DNA of 64,000 nt from Flavobacteriaceae bacterium HL-DH10 (GTDB lineage: Bacteria > Bacteroidota > Bacteroidia > Flavobacteriales > Flavobacteriaceae): positions 2,734,501 through 2,798,500 of the forward strand of contig CP134536.1 of the NCBI GenBank assembly GCA_031826515.1, given 5' to 3'. Below the pieces are notes generated by a model. The model searched no databases. It had not been told where the DNA came from and saw only the letters and a program-made list of their open reading frames with translations. The translations under genes and the position numbers were made by a program. This document shows positions 54,244-63,243 of this stretch, piece by piece; position 1 is the first letter of the stretch, and each line of letters begins with the position of its first letter.

Positions 54244-56154
54244 TTATTTTATCATTTCGTAACTACGCTTGATAAAGTTTGTTAACTCTTCGCCTTTTAA
54301 TAAGCCTTGAGACAAACGTGCTAAGTCTAAACTTTGGGTTATTAAACGCTCTTGTTTCTTTTTGGTTTTAGTGTTTAAAATTTCACCAACCAATTCAGAG
54401 TTTGTATTTACAACAAGATTGAACATTTCTGGCATGTTGCCAAACATATTCATACCGCCACCTCCAGTTGCTTGCATTTCTTTCATACGACGCATAAATT
54501 CTGGTTGCGTAATAGTGAATGGCGATTCGTTGCTATCCATAGCTTCTAATTGTACCATGAATTTTTCAGAAGGAATCACTTCTTTTAATATGTCTTCTAA
54601 AGCTTTGGTTTGGTCTTCATCTAATTTAGAAATAGTTGTTTCGTCTTTCTTAATTAAATTATTAATATGATCGCCATCTACACGAGCAAACGTTATGTTT
54701 TCTTTAGAGCTTTCAAGTTTCTGAATTAAGTGAGAAACAATAGGAGAATCTAATAATAATACCTCGTAACCTTTAGCTTTAGCCGTTTCAATATAACTGT
54801 GTTGCGCATCTTTATCTGAAGCATATAAAATAACAAGCTTATCATCTTTATCAGTTTGATTTGCTTTTATTTTATTGAATAACTCTTCGTAAGTAAAGTA
54901 CTTACCATCTACAGTTGGGTATAATGCGAAAGCATCGGCTTTTTCGAAGAATTTGTCTTCTGAAAGCATACCGTATTCAATAACGATTTTAATATCGTTC
55001 CATTTAGCTTCAAAATCTTCACGATTGCTGTTAAATAACGATTTTAATTTATCGGCCACTTTACGTGTAATGTAAGACGAAATCTTTTTTACAGCCCCAT
55101 CAGCTTGTAAGTATGAACGCGATACGTTTAGCGGAATGTCTGGAGAATCAATAACACCACGAAGCATGGTTAAAAATTCTGGAACAATACCTTCAACATT
55201 ATCGGTTACATACACTTGATTTTGATACAGTTGAATTTTATCTTTTTGAATATTTAAATCCTGTCCCATTTTAGGGAAATATAAAATTCCTGTTAAATTG
55301 AATGGGTAATCGACATTTAAGTGAATGTTGAATAAAGGCTCTTCAAATTGCATTGGGTACAATTCGCGGTAAAAACTGCTATAATCTTCATCTTTTAAAT
55401 CTGCTGGTTGTTTTGTCCAAGCCGGATTTGGATTGTTAATAATATCATCTACCGTAATTTTTCTATGAGGCTCTTTAGTTTCTTTACCATCTTTATCGGT
55501 AATAGTTGCTGGTTCGTGCTCAGGATCGTTTATATCCTTAGTTCCAAATTTAATTGGAATAGGCATAAACTTATTGTATTTGTTTAAGAGCTCACGAATT
55601 CTACTTTCTTCTAAAAACTCAGTAGAATCTTCTGCAATATGAAGGATAATTTCTGTGCCTCTTTCTGTTTTGTCAGAAGCTTCTAAAGTAAATTCTGGAG
55701 ATCCATCACATGTCCAATGTGCAGCAGGTGCATCGGTATGCGATTTAGTAATAATTTCTACTTTTTCTGCAACCATAAATGCCGAATAGAAACCTAAACC
55801 AAAATGACCAATTATTCCTGAATCTTTGGCAGAATCTTTATATTTATCTAAAAACTCTTCAGCTCCAGAAAAAGCCACTTGGTTAATGTATTTTTCAACT
55901 TCATCAGCAGTCATACCTAAACCTTGATCTATAATATGAAGTTTTTTGCCTTCTTTGTCAATTTTAACCTCAATAATAGGGTTACCGTACTCCGATTTAG
56001 ATTCACCAATACTTGTTAAGTGCTTAAGCTTTAAAGTAGCATCGGTACTGTTACTAATTAATTCACGTAAAAATATTTCGTGATCGCTGTATAAGAATTT
56101 TTTAATGAGGGGGAAGATATTCTCTACCGATACATTAATGTTTCCTTTTGTCAT
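54244..56154 (-). CDS. htpG: Molecular chaperone HtpG (Hsp90)
   Basis: The 636-aa protein has the GHKL ATPase domain with LISNSTDA, DQGLGM and GHFGLGFYSAFMVA (residues ~30-130), a middle domain with NLTGILYFP and NVSRSYLQ, and a dimerisation domain at the C-terminus. It carries the Bacteroidota-type insert around residues 205-230. It works with DnaK on late folding. A TGACA direct repeat lies ~75 bases upstream. Confidence 0.97.
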   Translation of the reverse strand: MTKGNINVSVENIFPLIKKFLYSDHEIFLRELISNSTDATLKLKHLTSIGESKSEYGNPIIEVKIDKEGKKLHIIDQGLGMTADEVEKYINQVAFSGAEEFLDKYKDSAKDSGIIGHFGLGFYSAFMVAEKVEIITKSHTDAPAAHWTCDGSPEFTLEASDKTERGTEIILHIAEDSTEFLEESRIRELLNKYNKFMPIPIKFGTKDINDPEHEPATITDKDGKETKEPHRKITVDDIINNPNPAWTKQPADLKDEDYSSFYRELYPMQFEEPLFNIHLNVDYPFNLTGILYFPKMGQDLNIQKDKIQLYQNQVYVTDNVEGIVPEFLTMLRGVIDSPDIPLNVSRSYLQADGAVKKISSYITRKVADKLKSLFNSNREDFEAKWNDIKIVIEYGMLSEDKFFEKADAFALYPTVDGKYFTYEELFNKIKANQTDKDDKLVILYASDKDAQHSYIETAKAKGYEVLLLDSPIVSHLIQKLESSKENITFARVDGDHINNLIKKDETTISKLDEDQTKALEDILKEVIPSEKFMVQLEAMDSNESPFTITQPEFMRRMKEMQATGGGGMNMFGNMPEMFNLVVNTNSELVGEILNTKTKKKQERLITQSLDLARLSQGLLKGEELTNFIKRSYEMIK

Positions 56155-56225
56155 GATATATATGTTTTAATTATTTGTTTAATACATATGTCTAGTAGAC
56201 AACAAAAATGCCAATTAGTAAAAGG

Positions 56226-56238
56226 TGACAAACTGACA
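56226..56238. promoter_or_regulatory. TGACA-N3-TGACA direct repeat upstream of htpG
   Basis: TGACAAACTGACA lies about 72-84 bases upstream of the htpG start codon, between two divergent genes. It could be a stress-regulator site; no binding protein is assigned. Confidence 0.35.
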
Positions 56239-56313
56239 CTCGTAATTGTATATAGCGAAACTAGATTTAGAAGAATTAATTTTGTAATTTGTTTTTCCTT
56301 TAAAACTAAAACT

Positions 56314-57318
56314 ATGTATAATTCTAAAATAATTGGTTTAGGTAAATATGTACCTGATAATGTGGTAACCAATGACGATTTGTCTAAAATGATGGATACC
56401 AATGATGCATGGATACAAGAACGAACAGGAATAAAAGAACGTAGATGGATAAAAAAAGGAACTGGTGATACTTCGGCAACCATGGGAGCTAAAGCTGCTA
56501 AAATAGCTATTGAACGTGCTGGTTTAACTAAAGATGATATTGATTTTATAGTATTCGCAACCTTAAGTCCCGATTATTATTTTCCTGGTTGTGGTGTACA
56601 AATTCAAGATTTGTTAGATATGAGAACCATTGGTGCTTTAGATGTTAGAAACCAATGTTCTGGTTTTATATATGCTATTTCTGTGGCAGACCAATTTATA
56701 AAAACTGGGATGTATAAAAACATTTTGGTTGTTGGTGCAGAATACCATAGTAATGGATTGGATAAATCAACACGAGGACGCGGTGTTACCGTTATTTTTG
56801 GAGATGGAGCAGGAGCTTGTGTGCTTTCTAGAGAAGAAGATTCTACTAAGGGGATTTTATCAACACATTTACATAGTGAAGGTAAGTATGCCGATAAATT
56901 AATTGTAGCATCACCAAGTATAGCGCATTGGATACCTGAAATTATGGAATCTGAAGAAGAAGATTTATCATACTTTCCTTATATGGATGGCACGTTTGTT
57001 TTTAAACATGCAGTGGTTCGCTTTAGTGAGGTAATTATGGAAGGTTTAATGAAAAATGGTTTGCAAAAAGAAGATATTGATATGTTAATTCCGCATCAAG
57101 CAAACTTGCGGATTGCACAATTTATTCAGAAAAAATTTGGATTACAAGACAATCAAGTTTTTAATAATATTATGAAGTATGGCAATACAACGGCTGCTTC
57201 TGTAATAATTGCTTTAACTGAAGCATGGGAAGAAGGTAAAATAAAAGAAGGAGATAATGTGGTATTAGCTGCTTTTGGTAGTGGTTTTACTTGGGGAAGT
57301 GCGATAATTAAATGGTAA
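56314..57318 (+). CDS. fabH: 3-oxoacyl-ACP synthase III (KAS III)
   Basis: The 334-aa thiolase-fold enzyme condenses acetyl- or branched acyl-CoA with malonyl-ACP. The start is ATG 56314 (MYNSKIIGLGKYVPDNVVTN); the reading frame extends upstream but that part lies in the htpG promoter area. The catalytic triad is Cys115 in VRNQCSGF, His in LIPHQANLRI and Asn in YGNTTAAS. DAWIQERTGI is also typical. It stands alone, not in a fab cluster, so a paralogous role is possible. Confidence 0.92.
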   Translation: MYNSKIIGLGKYVPDNVVTNDDLSKMMDTNDAWIQERTGIKERRWIKKGTGDTSATMGAKAAKIAIERAGLTKDDIDFIVFATLSPDYYFPGCGVQIQDLLDMRTIGALDVRNQCSGFIYAISVADQFIKTGMYKNILVVGAEYHSNGLDKSTRGRGVTVIFGDGAGACVLSREEDSTKGILSTHLHSEGKYADKLIVASPSIAHWIPEIMESEEEDLSYFPYMDGTFVFKHAVVRFSEVIMEGLMKNGLQKEDIDMLIPHQANLRIAQFIQKKFGLQDNQVFNNIMKYGNTTAASVIIALTEAWEEGKIKEGDNVVLAAFGSGFTWGSAIIKW

Positions 57319-57349
57319 CCAATATAAAATGTTAGGTTACTAATGAAAA

Positions 57350-57384
57350 CGAAAAACCCGGAACTTAAAAGTTTCGGGTTTTTC
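57350..57384 (+). terminator. Intrinsic terminator of fabH
   Basis: AAAAACCCGGAACTT pairs with AGTTTCGGGTTTTT (one mismatch), with a T-run built into the arm. Confidence 0.88.
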
Positions 57385-57510
57385 TAGCTATTAATCAAAT
57401 TCTACTAACACTATTACTAATGTGAGGAATTATATATTTAGACGTATAAAACTATATAATATTGCATTTGTTTTAATATTTAACTCTTTTTAACAGTAAT
57501 AAAAATAAAT

Positions 57511-57539
57511 AGAACTCGGAATATTTTATTCCGAGTTCT
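57511..57539. terminator. Perfect 13-bp hairpin without an associated gene
   Basis: AGAACTCGGAATA and TATTCCGAGTTCT flank TTT. No T-run follows on the plus strand, and the A-rich stretch upstream provides one for the minus strand. Confidence 0.55.
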
Positions 57540-57700
57540 ATGAATTAATACATACTATAATTTTACGAATTTCAAACTTTGAAGGTGACTAACTCTTAAA
57601 TAATTACATTTCGCTTTTGAAGATAGTATGTAGTTTTTAAACGTACAATGTTGTTAATTATTGTGTTACATCTAATATTTAACAATTTTAACATTTGAAT

Positions 57701-57737
57701 TATAAAAAATAAACCCATAATTTAAAATTATGGGTTT
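57701..57737 (-). terminator. Probable terminator of the receptor gene
   Basis: AAACCCATAATTT and AAATTATGGGTTT form a palindrome; on the minus strand ATTTTTTATA follows. It lies ~310 bases downstream of the receptor's stop codon, an unusually long 3' UTR. Confidence 0.65.
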
Positions 57738-58046
57738 TGCTATTTTTATTTTTTTTCTAAGGGTTAACTTACCATAGTAAGATTAACTTTTATTAAGTGA
57801 CTAATTCAAATGAAGATAAAATTTGATATGGAAGTCATTAACAATGATAGTTATTATATTTTATTTAGCACGATTAATTGATGATAAAGTGTTTGTGAAT
57901 AGCTATTTGTGTTAAATGTTTAGTATTTTGATAGATTTATTGATTTAAAAGCAAAACGCTTAAGCATAAAAACTTTGGAGCTTGTTATTTAATAACCAAA
58001 AATTTACACTGATTAGTAGCTGTTATTTTAGTTATTAGAATATTGT

Positions 58047-60512
58047 TTACAAAAATCCGCCATCAGATTCTGTGTTGTTATCACGTTTTTTACGTTTTTT
58101 AGCACTGTATTTTTCGCCACCAAATCTATAATTTAAACCAATATTCCAAGTGTTGCTTTCCCAATTAAAAGCGCCTGTTTGAGGGAATGGTTTAGAGCCA
58201 TTAAAGGCGAATTCCATAGTGTTAAAAATATCATTATAGTTAAAGCTAAATGTACCTTTGCCTTTGGCAAATCCAACTCTAGCACCTAAATTAACGAAGT
58301 ACATCGGCTCTCTATCTAATTGTAAGGATCTGTTTTTGCCTCTATAAAAACCAAAAGCTGTAAGCGAAACGGTTTTGTTTAATTTAAAATTATTAAACAT
58401 TCTAAAATTCCAAGCAACATTGTCTACTTCGCTAATTTTTGTTTCAATATCGTTTATAGTTGCAGTTTCAATAGGAGCTGTTAGGTTTTCAGCAATACCT
58501 TTATTAACTTGAGAATATATATCGAAACTAGAGTTAATATTCCACCACTTTGTTGGTCTGTAATTTGAAGATAATTCAAACCCATAAGCATCGGTATTAC
58601 CAAAATTATCGTTTGTTAAAATGACACGACCAGAATTAACATCACTTCTATCTATAAATAAGGCTCTATTAATATCATCATTTATTATTCTATAAAATAT
58701 ACCACCTGTTACTGTTCCCTTTCTATTGTTAAGTGTTCGAGTATAATTGGCTTCAATTGAATTGGTAAATTGAGGTGTTAAATTTATATTTCCGTATTGA
58801 GAAATTAAAGGTGTGCTCCATTCTTTAATAGGATTTACTTGATTTATACCAGGGCGATCTATACGACGACTATAACTTAACTGATATGCGTTTTTGTCTG
58901 ATGGCGAATATGTTATGAATGCCGATGGGTATAGTTCAAAGTAGTCATTTTTAAAAGTTTCAGTGCTTGATGCTTCAGATGATAACGCTAAAGCATCTTC
59001 TAGTACATTTTCGGCACGTATGCCTATTTGAGTCGTCCATTTCTCGAATTTTTTACTGTAGGTTGCATATGCAGAATAAATATCTCGGGTATAATCAAAA
59101 TTAGTACTTGGAGTAGGTCTTAAAACACCTTCGCTATTTAAAGTTTCTCCAGTAGATGCATATACAATATCAGAATTAAATAAACGTGCTTGTAAGCCTA
59201 ATTCTAATTTTGTGCTTTCAGATAATGGGTTGACATAATCTAAGTTTATAGTAGTACTTTTTCTATCTGTATTATTAAAATCTTTATAGTTCTCATCAGG
59301 AGCAAATTGATAGGTGAAATCAACTGGTCTGTCATCTTCAAAAATATTGTAGTCTACTTCTAGTTCTATATTATGACCATCTTTTGTAAAATCATGTTTG
59401 TAATCAAAATTATATTGAGAAGAGGCGTTCTTGCTTTTTGCTGAAAATACTTGGTTTTGGTTAAAAGACAAATTATCATAAAAGAAAACGTCTGTTTCGC
59501 CAGTTGTACCATTTTCAGAATTGTTTTGAGTAGTAAAAACTGAAATGGTATTTTTATCATTTAAATAATAGTCTACACCAATTTTATATAGATTAGAATT
59601 TCTTTTGTCTAAGAATTTTAAAAATTGTTCAGAGTTATTTTCCAATCTGAAAATATTTCCTTGGTTTCTGTTTTTAGAAATATTATTACTATAACTTCCA
59701 TATAAATTAAATTTACCATTGCGATAATTCATATCTATAGAGCTATTAAATTTAGCTTCTATTTCATGAGTTAAACTAATATTAACATTGCCATTAAAAC
59801 CTATCATGGTGTTTTTATGAAGCACAATGTTTATGATACCGCTCATACCTTCAGGGTTATATTTAGCAGAAGGATTCGTAATTAATTCTATAGATTTTAT
59901 AGCCGTAGAGGGAATTTGTTTTAATAATTGAGCTGTAGGTATATTTGATATTTTACCATCTACCATAACACGAACATTTTGGTTTCCGCGTAAGCTTATA
60001 TCTCCAGTTTGAGCATCAACACTTACTGAAGGGATGCCAATCATTAATTCTGACGCAGTACCTGTAGCCGCTAAGTCTTTGCCAATTGTAATAACCTTTC
60101 TATCTACTTTTTGTTGTATGCTTGAGGTTTCTGCAATTATAGTTACAGCATCTAAGCCTTCAGTTTCTTCTTCTAAATAAATAGTTCCTAGATTTATTTT
60201 GTAATTCCCTTTTTTGATAGTGAGACTCTTTGTAACAGTTTTATAGCCAATATATTGAATGTTTAAATTTATTTTACCTTCTGCTATTTTTTCAATTTCA
60301 AAAGTGCCATCTTCTAAAGTGATACCTCCAGTAATAATATTTCCACTCGAGTTTTTAATAATAACATTTACATACGGTAAGGGGGCTTTTAATGTTGCGT
60401 CTAATATTCTACCAGTAATGGTGCCTGTTTTATCGGCGTTTGTTTCGGGATCTGTATATGCTTTTGTAGATATTGCGAACAATAGGAAGCACATGAAAAT
60501 TAATTTTTTCAT
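58047..60512 (-). CDS. Outer-membrane TonB-dependent receptor-like protein
   Basis: The 821-aa protein starts at ATG 60512 with a signal peptide (LIFMCFLLFAISTKAY). Residues ~28-110 form a CarboxypepD_reg-like domain (GTITGRILDATLKAPLPYVN), ~130-235 a TonB plug (VRVMVDGKISNIPTAQLLKQ, AKYNPEGMSGIINIVL), and the remainder a large beta-barrel of the OMP_b-brl_3 type (RRIDRPGINQVNPIKEW). The C-terminus is basic and not the usual aromatic-ended strand. The substrate is unknown; no SusD partner adjoins, so it is not a classical polysaccharide locus. A start at 60620 would lack a signal peptide. Confidence 0.9.
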   Translation of the reverse strand: MKKLIFMCFLLFAISTKAYTDPETNADKTGTITGRILDATLKAPLPYVNVIIKNSSGNIITGGITLEDGTFEIEKIAEGKINLNIQYIGYKTVTKSLTIKKGNYKINLGTIYLEEETEGLDAVTIIAETSSIQQKVDRKVITIGKDLAATGTASELMIGIPSVSVDAQTGDISLRGNQNVRVMVDGKISNIPTAQLLKQIPSTAIKSIELITNPSAKYNPEGMSGIINIVLHKNTMIGFNGNVNISLTHEIEAKFNSSIDMNYRNGKFNLYGSYSNNISKNRNQGNIFRLENNSEQFLKFLDKRNSNLYKIGVDYYLNDKNTISVFTTQNNSENGTTGETDVFFYDNLSFNQNQVFSAKSKNASSQYNFDYKHDFTKDGHNIELEVDYNIFEDDRPVDFTYQFAPDENYKDFNNTDRKSTTINLDYVNPLSESTKLELGLQARLFNSDIVYASTGETLNSEGVLRPTPSTNFDYTRDIYSAYATYSKKFEKWTTQIGIRAENVLEDALALSSEASSTETFKNDYFELYPSAFITYSPSDKNAYQLSYSRRIDRPGINQVNPIKEWSTPLISQYGNINLTPQFTNSIEANYTRTLNNRKGTVTGGIFYRIINDDINRALFIDRSDVNSGRVILTNDNFGNTDAYGFELSSNYRPTKWWNINSSFDIYSQVNKGIAENLTAPIETATINDIETKISEVDNVAWNFRMFNNFKLNKTVSLTAFGFYRGKNRSLQLDREPMYFVNLGARVGFAKGKGTFSFNYNDIFNTMEFAFNGSKPFPQTGAFNWESNTWNIGLNYRFGGEKYSAKKRKKRDNNTESDGGFL

Positions 60513-60699
60513 TTTGGATTGATTATTTTTGATTGATAAATGATTATTTAATAGACGTTTAAAATTTAATTTTGTTACTCTAATTTTATTTATTAACATT
60601 CCTTTAACATAATGAAACATTCATAATTGAATTTTAGATACCAAATAAAAGATTAAATGAATGTTATATGTGACCGAAAAAAAAGAATAATATTACTAT

Positions 60700-61062
60700 A
60701 TGAATAAAAAAACATTGGTGCTTGGAGCATCGTTAAAACCAAATAGATATTCTAATTATGCAGTACAAAGATTAGTTGCGAACAATTATGAAGTTGTTGC
60801 TTTTGGAATGAAAAAAGGAACTATTAAAGGCGTAACTGTTGATACTAAATTGTTGCCTTATAAAAATATAGATACTGTCACTTTATATCTTAATGCAGAA
60901 CAACAAAAAGCATATTATGCGTATGTTGTATCGTTAAAACCTAAGCGTGTTATTTTTAACCCAGGAACCGAAAACCCACAATTTTATAATATTTTAAAAG
61001 AAAATAATATTGCTTTTGAAGCGGCTTGTACTTTAGTCTTGCTTTCTACGAATCAATATTAA
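60700..61062 (+). CDS. CoA-binding (Rossmann) protein
   Basis: The 120-aa protein is a single CoA_binding_2 domain: TLVLGASLKPNRYSNYAVQR at the start, the middle VVAFGMKKGTIKGV and RVIFNPGTENPQF at the end. It likely binds CoA or a nucleotide in the cytoplasm; the function is unknown. Its last 30 bases overlap the 3' end of the convergent symporter gene. Confidence 0.87.
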   Translation: MNKKTLVLGASLKPNRYSNYAVQRLVANNYEVVAFGMKKGTIKGVTVDTKLLPYKNIDTVTLYLNAEQQKAYYAYVVSLKPKRVIFNPGTENPQFYNILKENNIAFEAACTLVLLSTNQY

Positions 61063-62493
61063 ACCCATAAAAGTAATCAATCCGTTTAGAGGAAGTATTT
61101 CCCAATGAAATTTATAACTCCCAATAATGCTTTCTGGTAAGGATGTTATAGCAAAACTTATAACGATTGATAGCAAGCCAATAACCCAAGCATACTTATC
61201 TTTAATTTGGTAATTGGTTAAAATACCAAAAGCAAACAAACCTAGTAATGGACCATAGGTAAAGGTGGCAAACTTGAATAAGTTTCCAACAACGTTACCT
61301 TCAAGATTATTAAAAATAATAACAACGATTATTAATAAAATAGAAACACCGATATGCACTTTTTTTCTAAGTGGTTTTTGCGATTCTATTGGCAGTTTTT
61401 CAATGTTTAAAAAATCTACAGAGAATGATGTTGTTAATGAGGTTAATGCACTATCGGCACTTGAATATGCCGCAGCAATTAAACCAATAATAAAAGTTAT
61501 GGCTAACCCCGTGCCTAAACCTTGATTCATAGCAATTTCTGGAAATAATAAATCGGTTCTTGTTTTGCCATCAACAATAGGAATTTGCAAACCAAATTTT
61601 TCTGCATAAATAAATAATAATGCGCCTAGAGATAAAAAGAAAAAGTTAACAAATACCAGTAATGTTGCCATTGTAAACATGTTCTTTTTAGATTCTTGGG
61701 ATGTTTTACAGGTTAGGTTTTTTTGCATCATATCTTGGTCTAAACCCGTCATAGCAATAGCTATAAAAATACCTCCAATAAAATATTTCCAGAAATAAGT
61801 AGTTGCGTTTGGGTCATCAAAAAAGAAAATTTTTCCTCTTGAAGAGAATTCATTAGAATTTAAAAACTCAATATAGCTCCAGTCTAATTTTTCATTTATT
61901 AAATAAATAGCAACTCCAACAGAAGTTAACATGGCTAAAGTTTGCAAAGTATCAGTCCAAATAATAGTTTTTATACCACCTCTATTGGTGTAAATCCAAA
62001 TTAATAAAATGGAGATAACTACGGTTGCCCAAAAAGGAATTCCTATGTCTTCAAAAACAATATATTGCATAGCTAAGGCCACTAAAAAGAGTCTGAATGA
62101 AGCTCCGGTGACTCTCGAAAGTAAAAAGAAAAAGGCCCCAGTTTTATAACTTATTTTCCCAAAACGTTGTTCTAAGTATTGATAGATTGATGTAACATTA
62201 AGTTTGTAATAAATAGGAAGTAGCACAAAAAGGATAAATAAATAACCAACAAAGAAGCCGAAAACACCTTGCATATATGCAAATTGTTGTCCGCCAATCA
62301 TGCCAGGAACCGATATAAATGTAACCCCAGATAATGAAGCACCTATCATTCCAAAAGCAACTAAATACCAAGGAGCCGATTTATTAGCTTTAAAAAAAGC
62401 GTCGTTAGAATCTTCTTTACCTGTGAAATAGGATATTAAAATTAAAACGCCAAAATAAGCTGCTATTAATAAAAGAATCTGTGTTGCAGTCAT
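61033..62493 (-). CDS. Sodium:solute symporter (SSS family)
   Basis: The 486-aa polytopic protein has about 13 transmembrane helices. Family features include GMIGASLSGVTFISVPG in the second helix region, YLEQRFG, the Trp-rich NRGGIKTIIWTDTLQ and AAAYSSADSALTSLTTSFSVD with the Na+-site Ser residues. The substrate (sugar, sialic acid, proline or other) cannot be told. It is convergent with and overlaps the CoA-binding gene by 30 bases. Confidence 0.92.
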   Translation of the reverse strand: MTATQILLLIAAYFGVLILISYFTGKEDSNDAFFKANKSAPWYLVAFGMIGASLSGVTFISVPGMIGGQQFAYMQGVFGFFVGYLFILFVLLPIYYKLNVTSIYQYLEQRFGKISYKTGAFFFLLSRVTGASFRLFLVALAMQYIVFEDIGIPFWATVVISILLIWIYTNRGGIKTIIWTDTLQTLAMLTSVGVAIYLINEKLDWSYIEFLNSNEFSSRGKIFFFDDPNATTYFWKYFIGGIFIAIAMTGLDQDMMQKNLTCKTSQESKKNMFTMATLLVFVNFFFLSLGALLFIYAEKFGLQIPIVDGKTRTDLLFPEIAMNQGLGTGLAITFIIGLIAAAYSSADSALTSLTTSFSVDFLNIEKLPIESQKPLRKKVHIGVSILLIIVVIIFNNLEGNVVGNLFKFATFTYGPLLGLFAFGILTNYQIKDKYAWVIGLLSIVISFAITSLPESIIGSYKFHWEILPLNGLITFMGLILIRRKQD

Positions 62494-62616
62494 AAAACCA
62501 ATTTTTCAAGTTTTCAAATTACAAATATTAAAATTCAAAATCCAAGCGCATTAGCTGTTATTTAAAAGAGTTTGTAAAATTAGCTAAATTGAAGTCTAAA
62601 TATTAATTTCGCAGTC

Positions 62617-63234
62617 ATGGAATTTTCTTCGAAATTACTAGAACGTGCCGTAAACGAAATGTCTCAATTACCAGGAATTGGTAAGCGTACGGCTTTGCGT
62701 TTGGTGTTGCATATGCTTAAGCAACCCAAAGAGCAAACTTTTGCTTTGAGTGAAGCATTGCAAACCATGCGTAATGATGTTAAATTTTGTAAATCTTGCC
62801 ATAATATTAGCGATACCGAACTTTGTGAAATTTGTTCTAGCCCCAATAGAAAAGAAGATATTATTTGTGTTGTAGAAGATGTTAGAGATGTTATGGCTAT
62901 TGAAAATACAAGTTCATTTAAGGGATTATACCATGTGCTAGGAGGTAAAATTTCACCTATGGATGGAGTAGGTCCACATGATTTAAATATAGAGTCATTA
63001 ATTAATAAAGTTAAAGATGGTAAAATAAATGAGTTGGTTTTTGCGTTAAGTTCAACTATGGAAGGGGATACTACCAATTTTTATATTTACAAACAAATTC
63101 AAGATTATAAAGTTTTTACATCAACAATAGCTAGAGGGATTTCGGTTGGAGATGAGTTAGAATATGCCGATGAAATAACTTTAGGAAGAAGTATATTAAA
63201 CAGAATTCCGTTTGAATCTTCTTTAAAATTGTAA
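62617..63234 (+). CDS. recR: Recombination mediator protein RecR
   Basis: The 205-aa protein has a helix-hairpin-helix ([17 protein letters not shown]), a four-Cys zinc finger ([19 protein letters not shown]) and a Toprim domain ([28 protein letters not shown]). It forms rings with RecO and RecF at DNA gaps. The glycosyltransferase gene begins 9 bases later, so they may be co-transcribed. Confidence 0.97.
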   Translation: MEFSSKLLERAVNEMSQLPGIGKRTALRLVLHMLKQPKEQTFALSEALQTMRNDVKFCKSCHNISDTELCEICSSPNRKEDIICVVEDVRDVMAIENTSSFKGLYHVLGGKISPMDGVGPHDLNIESLINKVKDGKINELVFALSSTMEGDTTNFYIYKQIQDYKVFTSTIARGISVGDELEYADEITLGRSILNRIPFESSLKL

Positions 63235-63243
63235 AATTTATTT

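Larger units (their letters stand above)
57319..58046. other. 728-base gap with three hairpins and no gene
   Basis: After the fabH terminator lie a perfect 13-bp hairpin (57511-57539) and a third strong palindrome (57711-57737). No ORF is supported. The remainder up to the receptor gene's stop is AT-rich. One or more small untranslated transcripts could sit between these hairpins. Confidence 0.6.
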
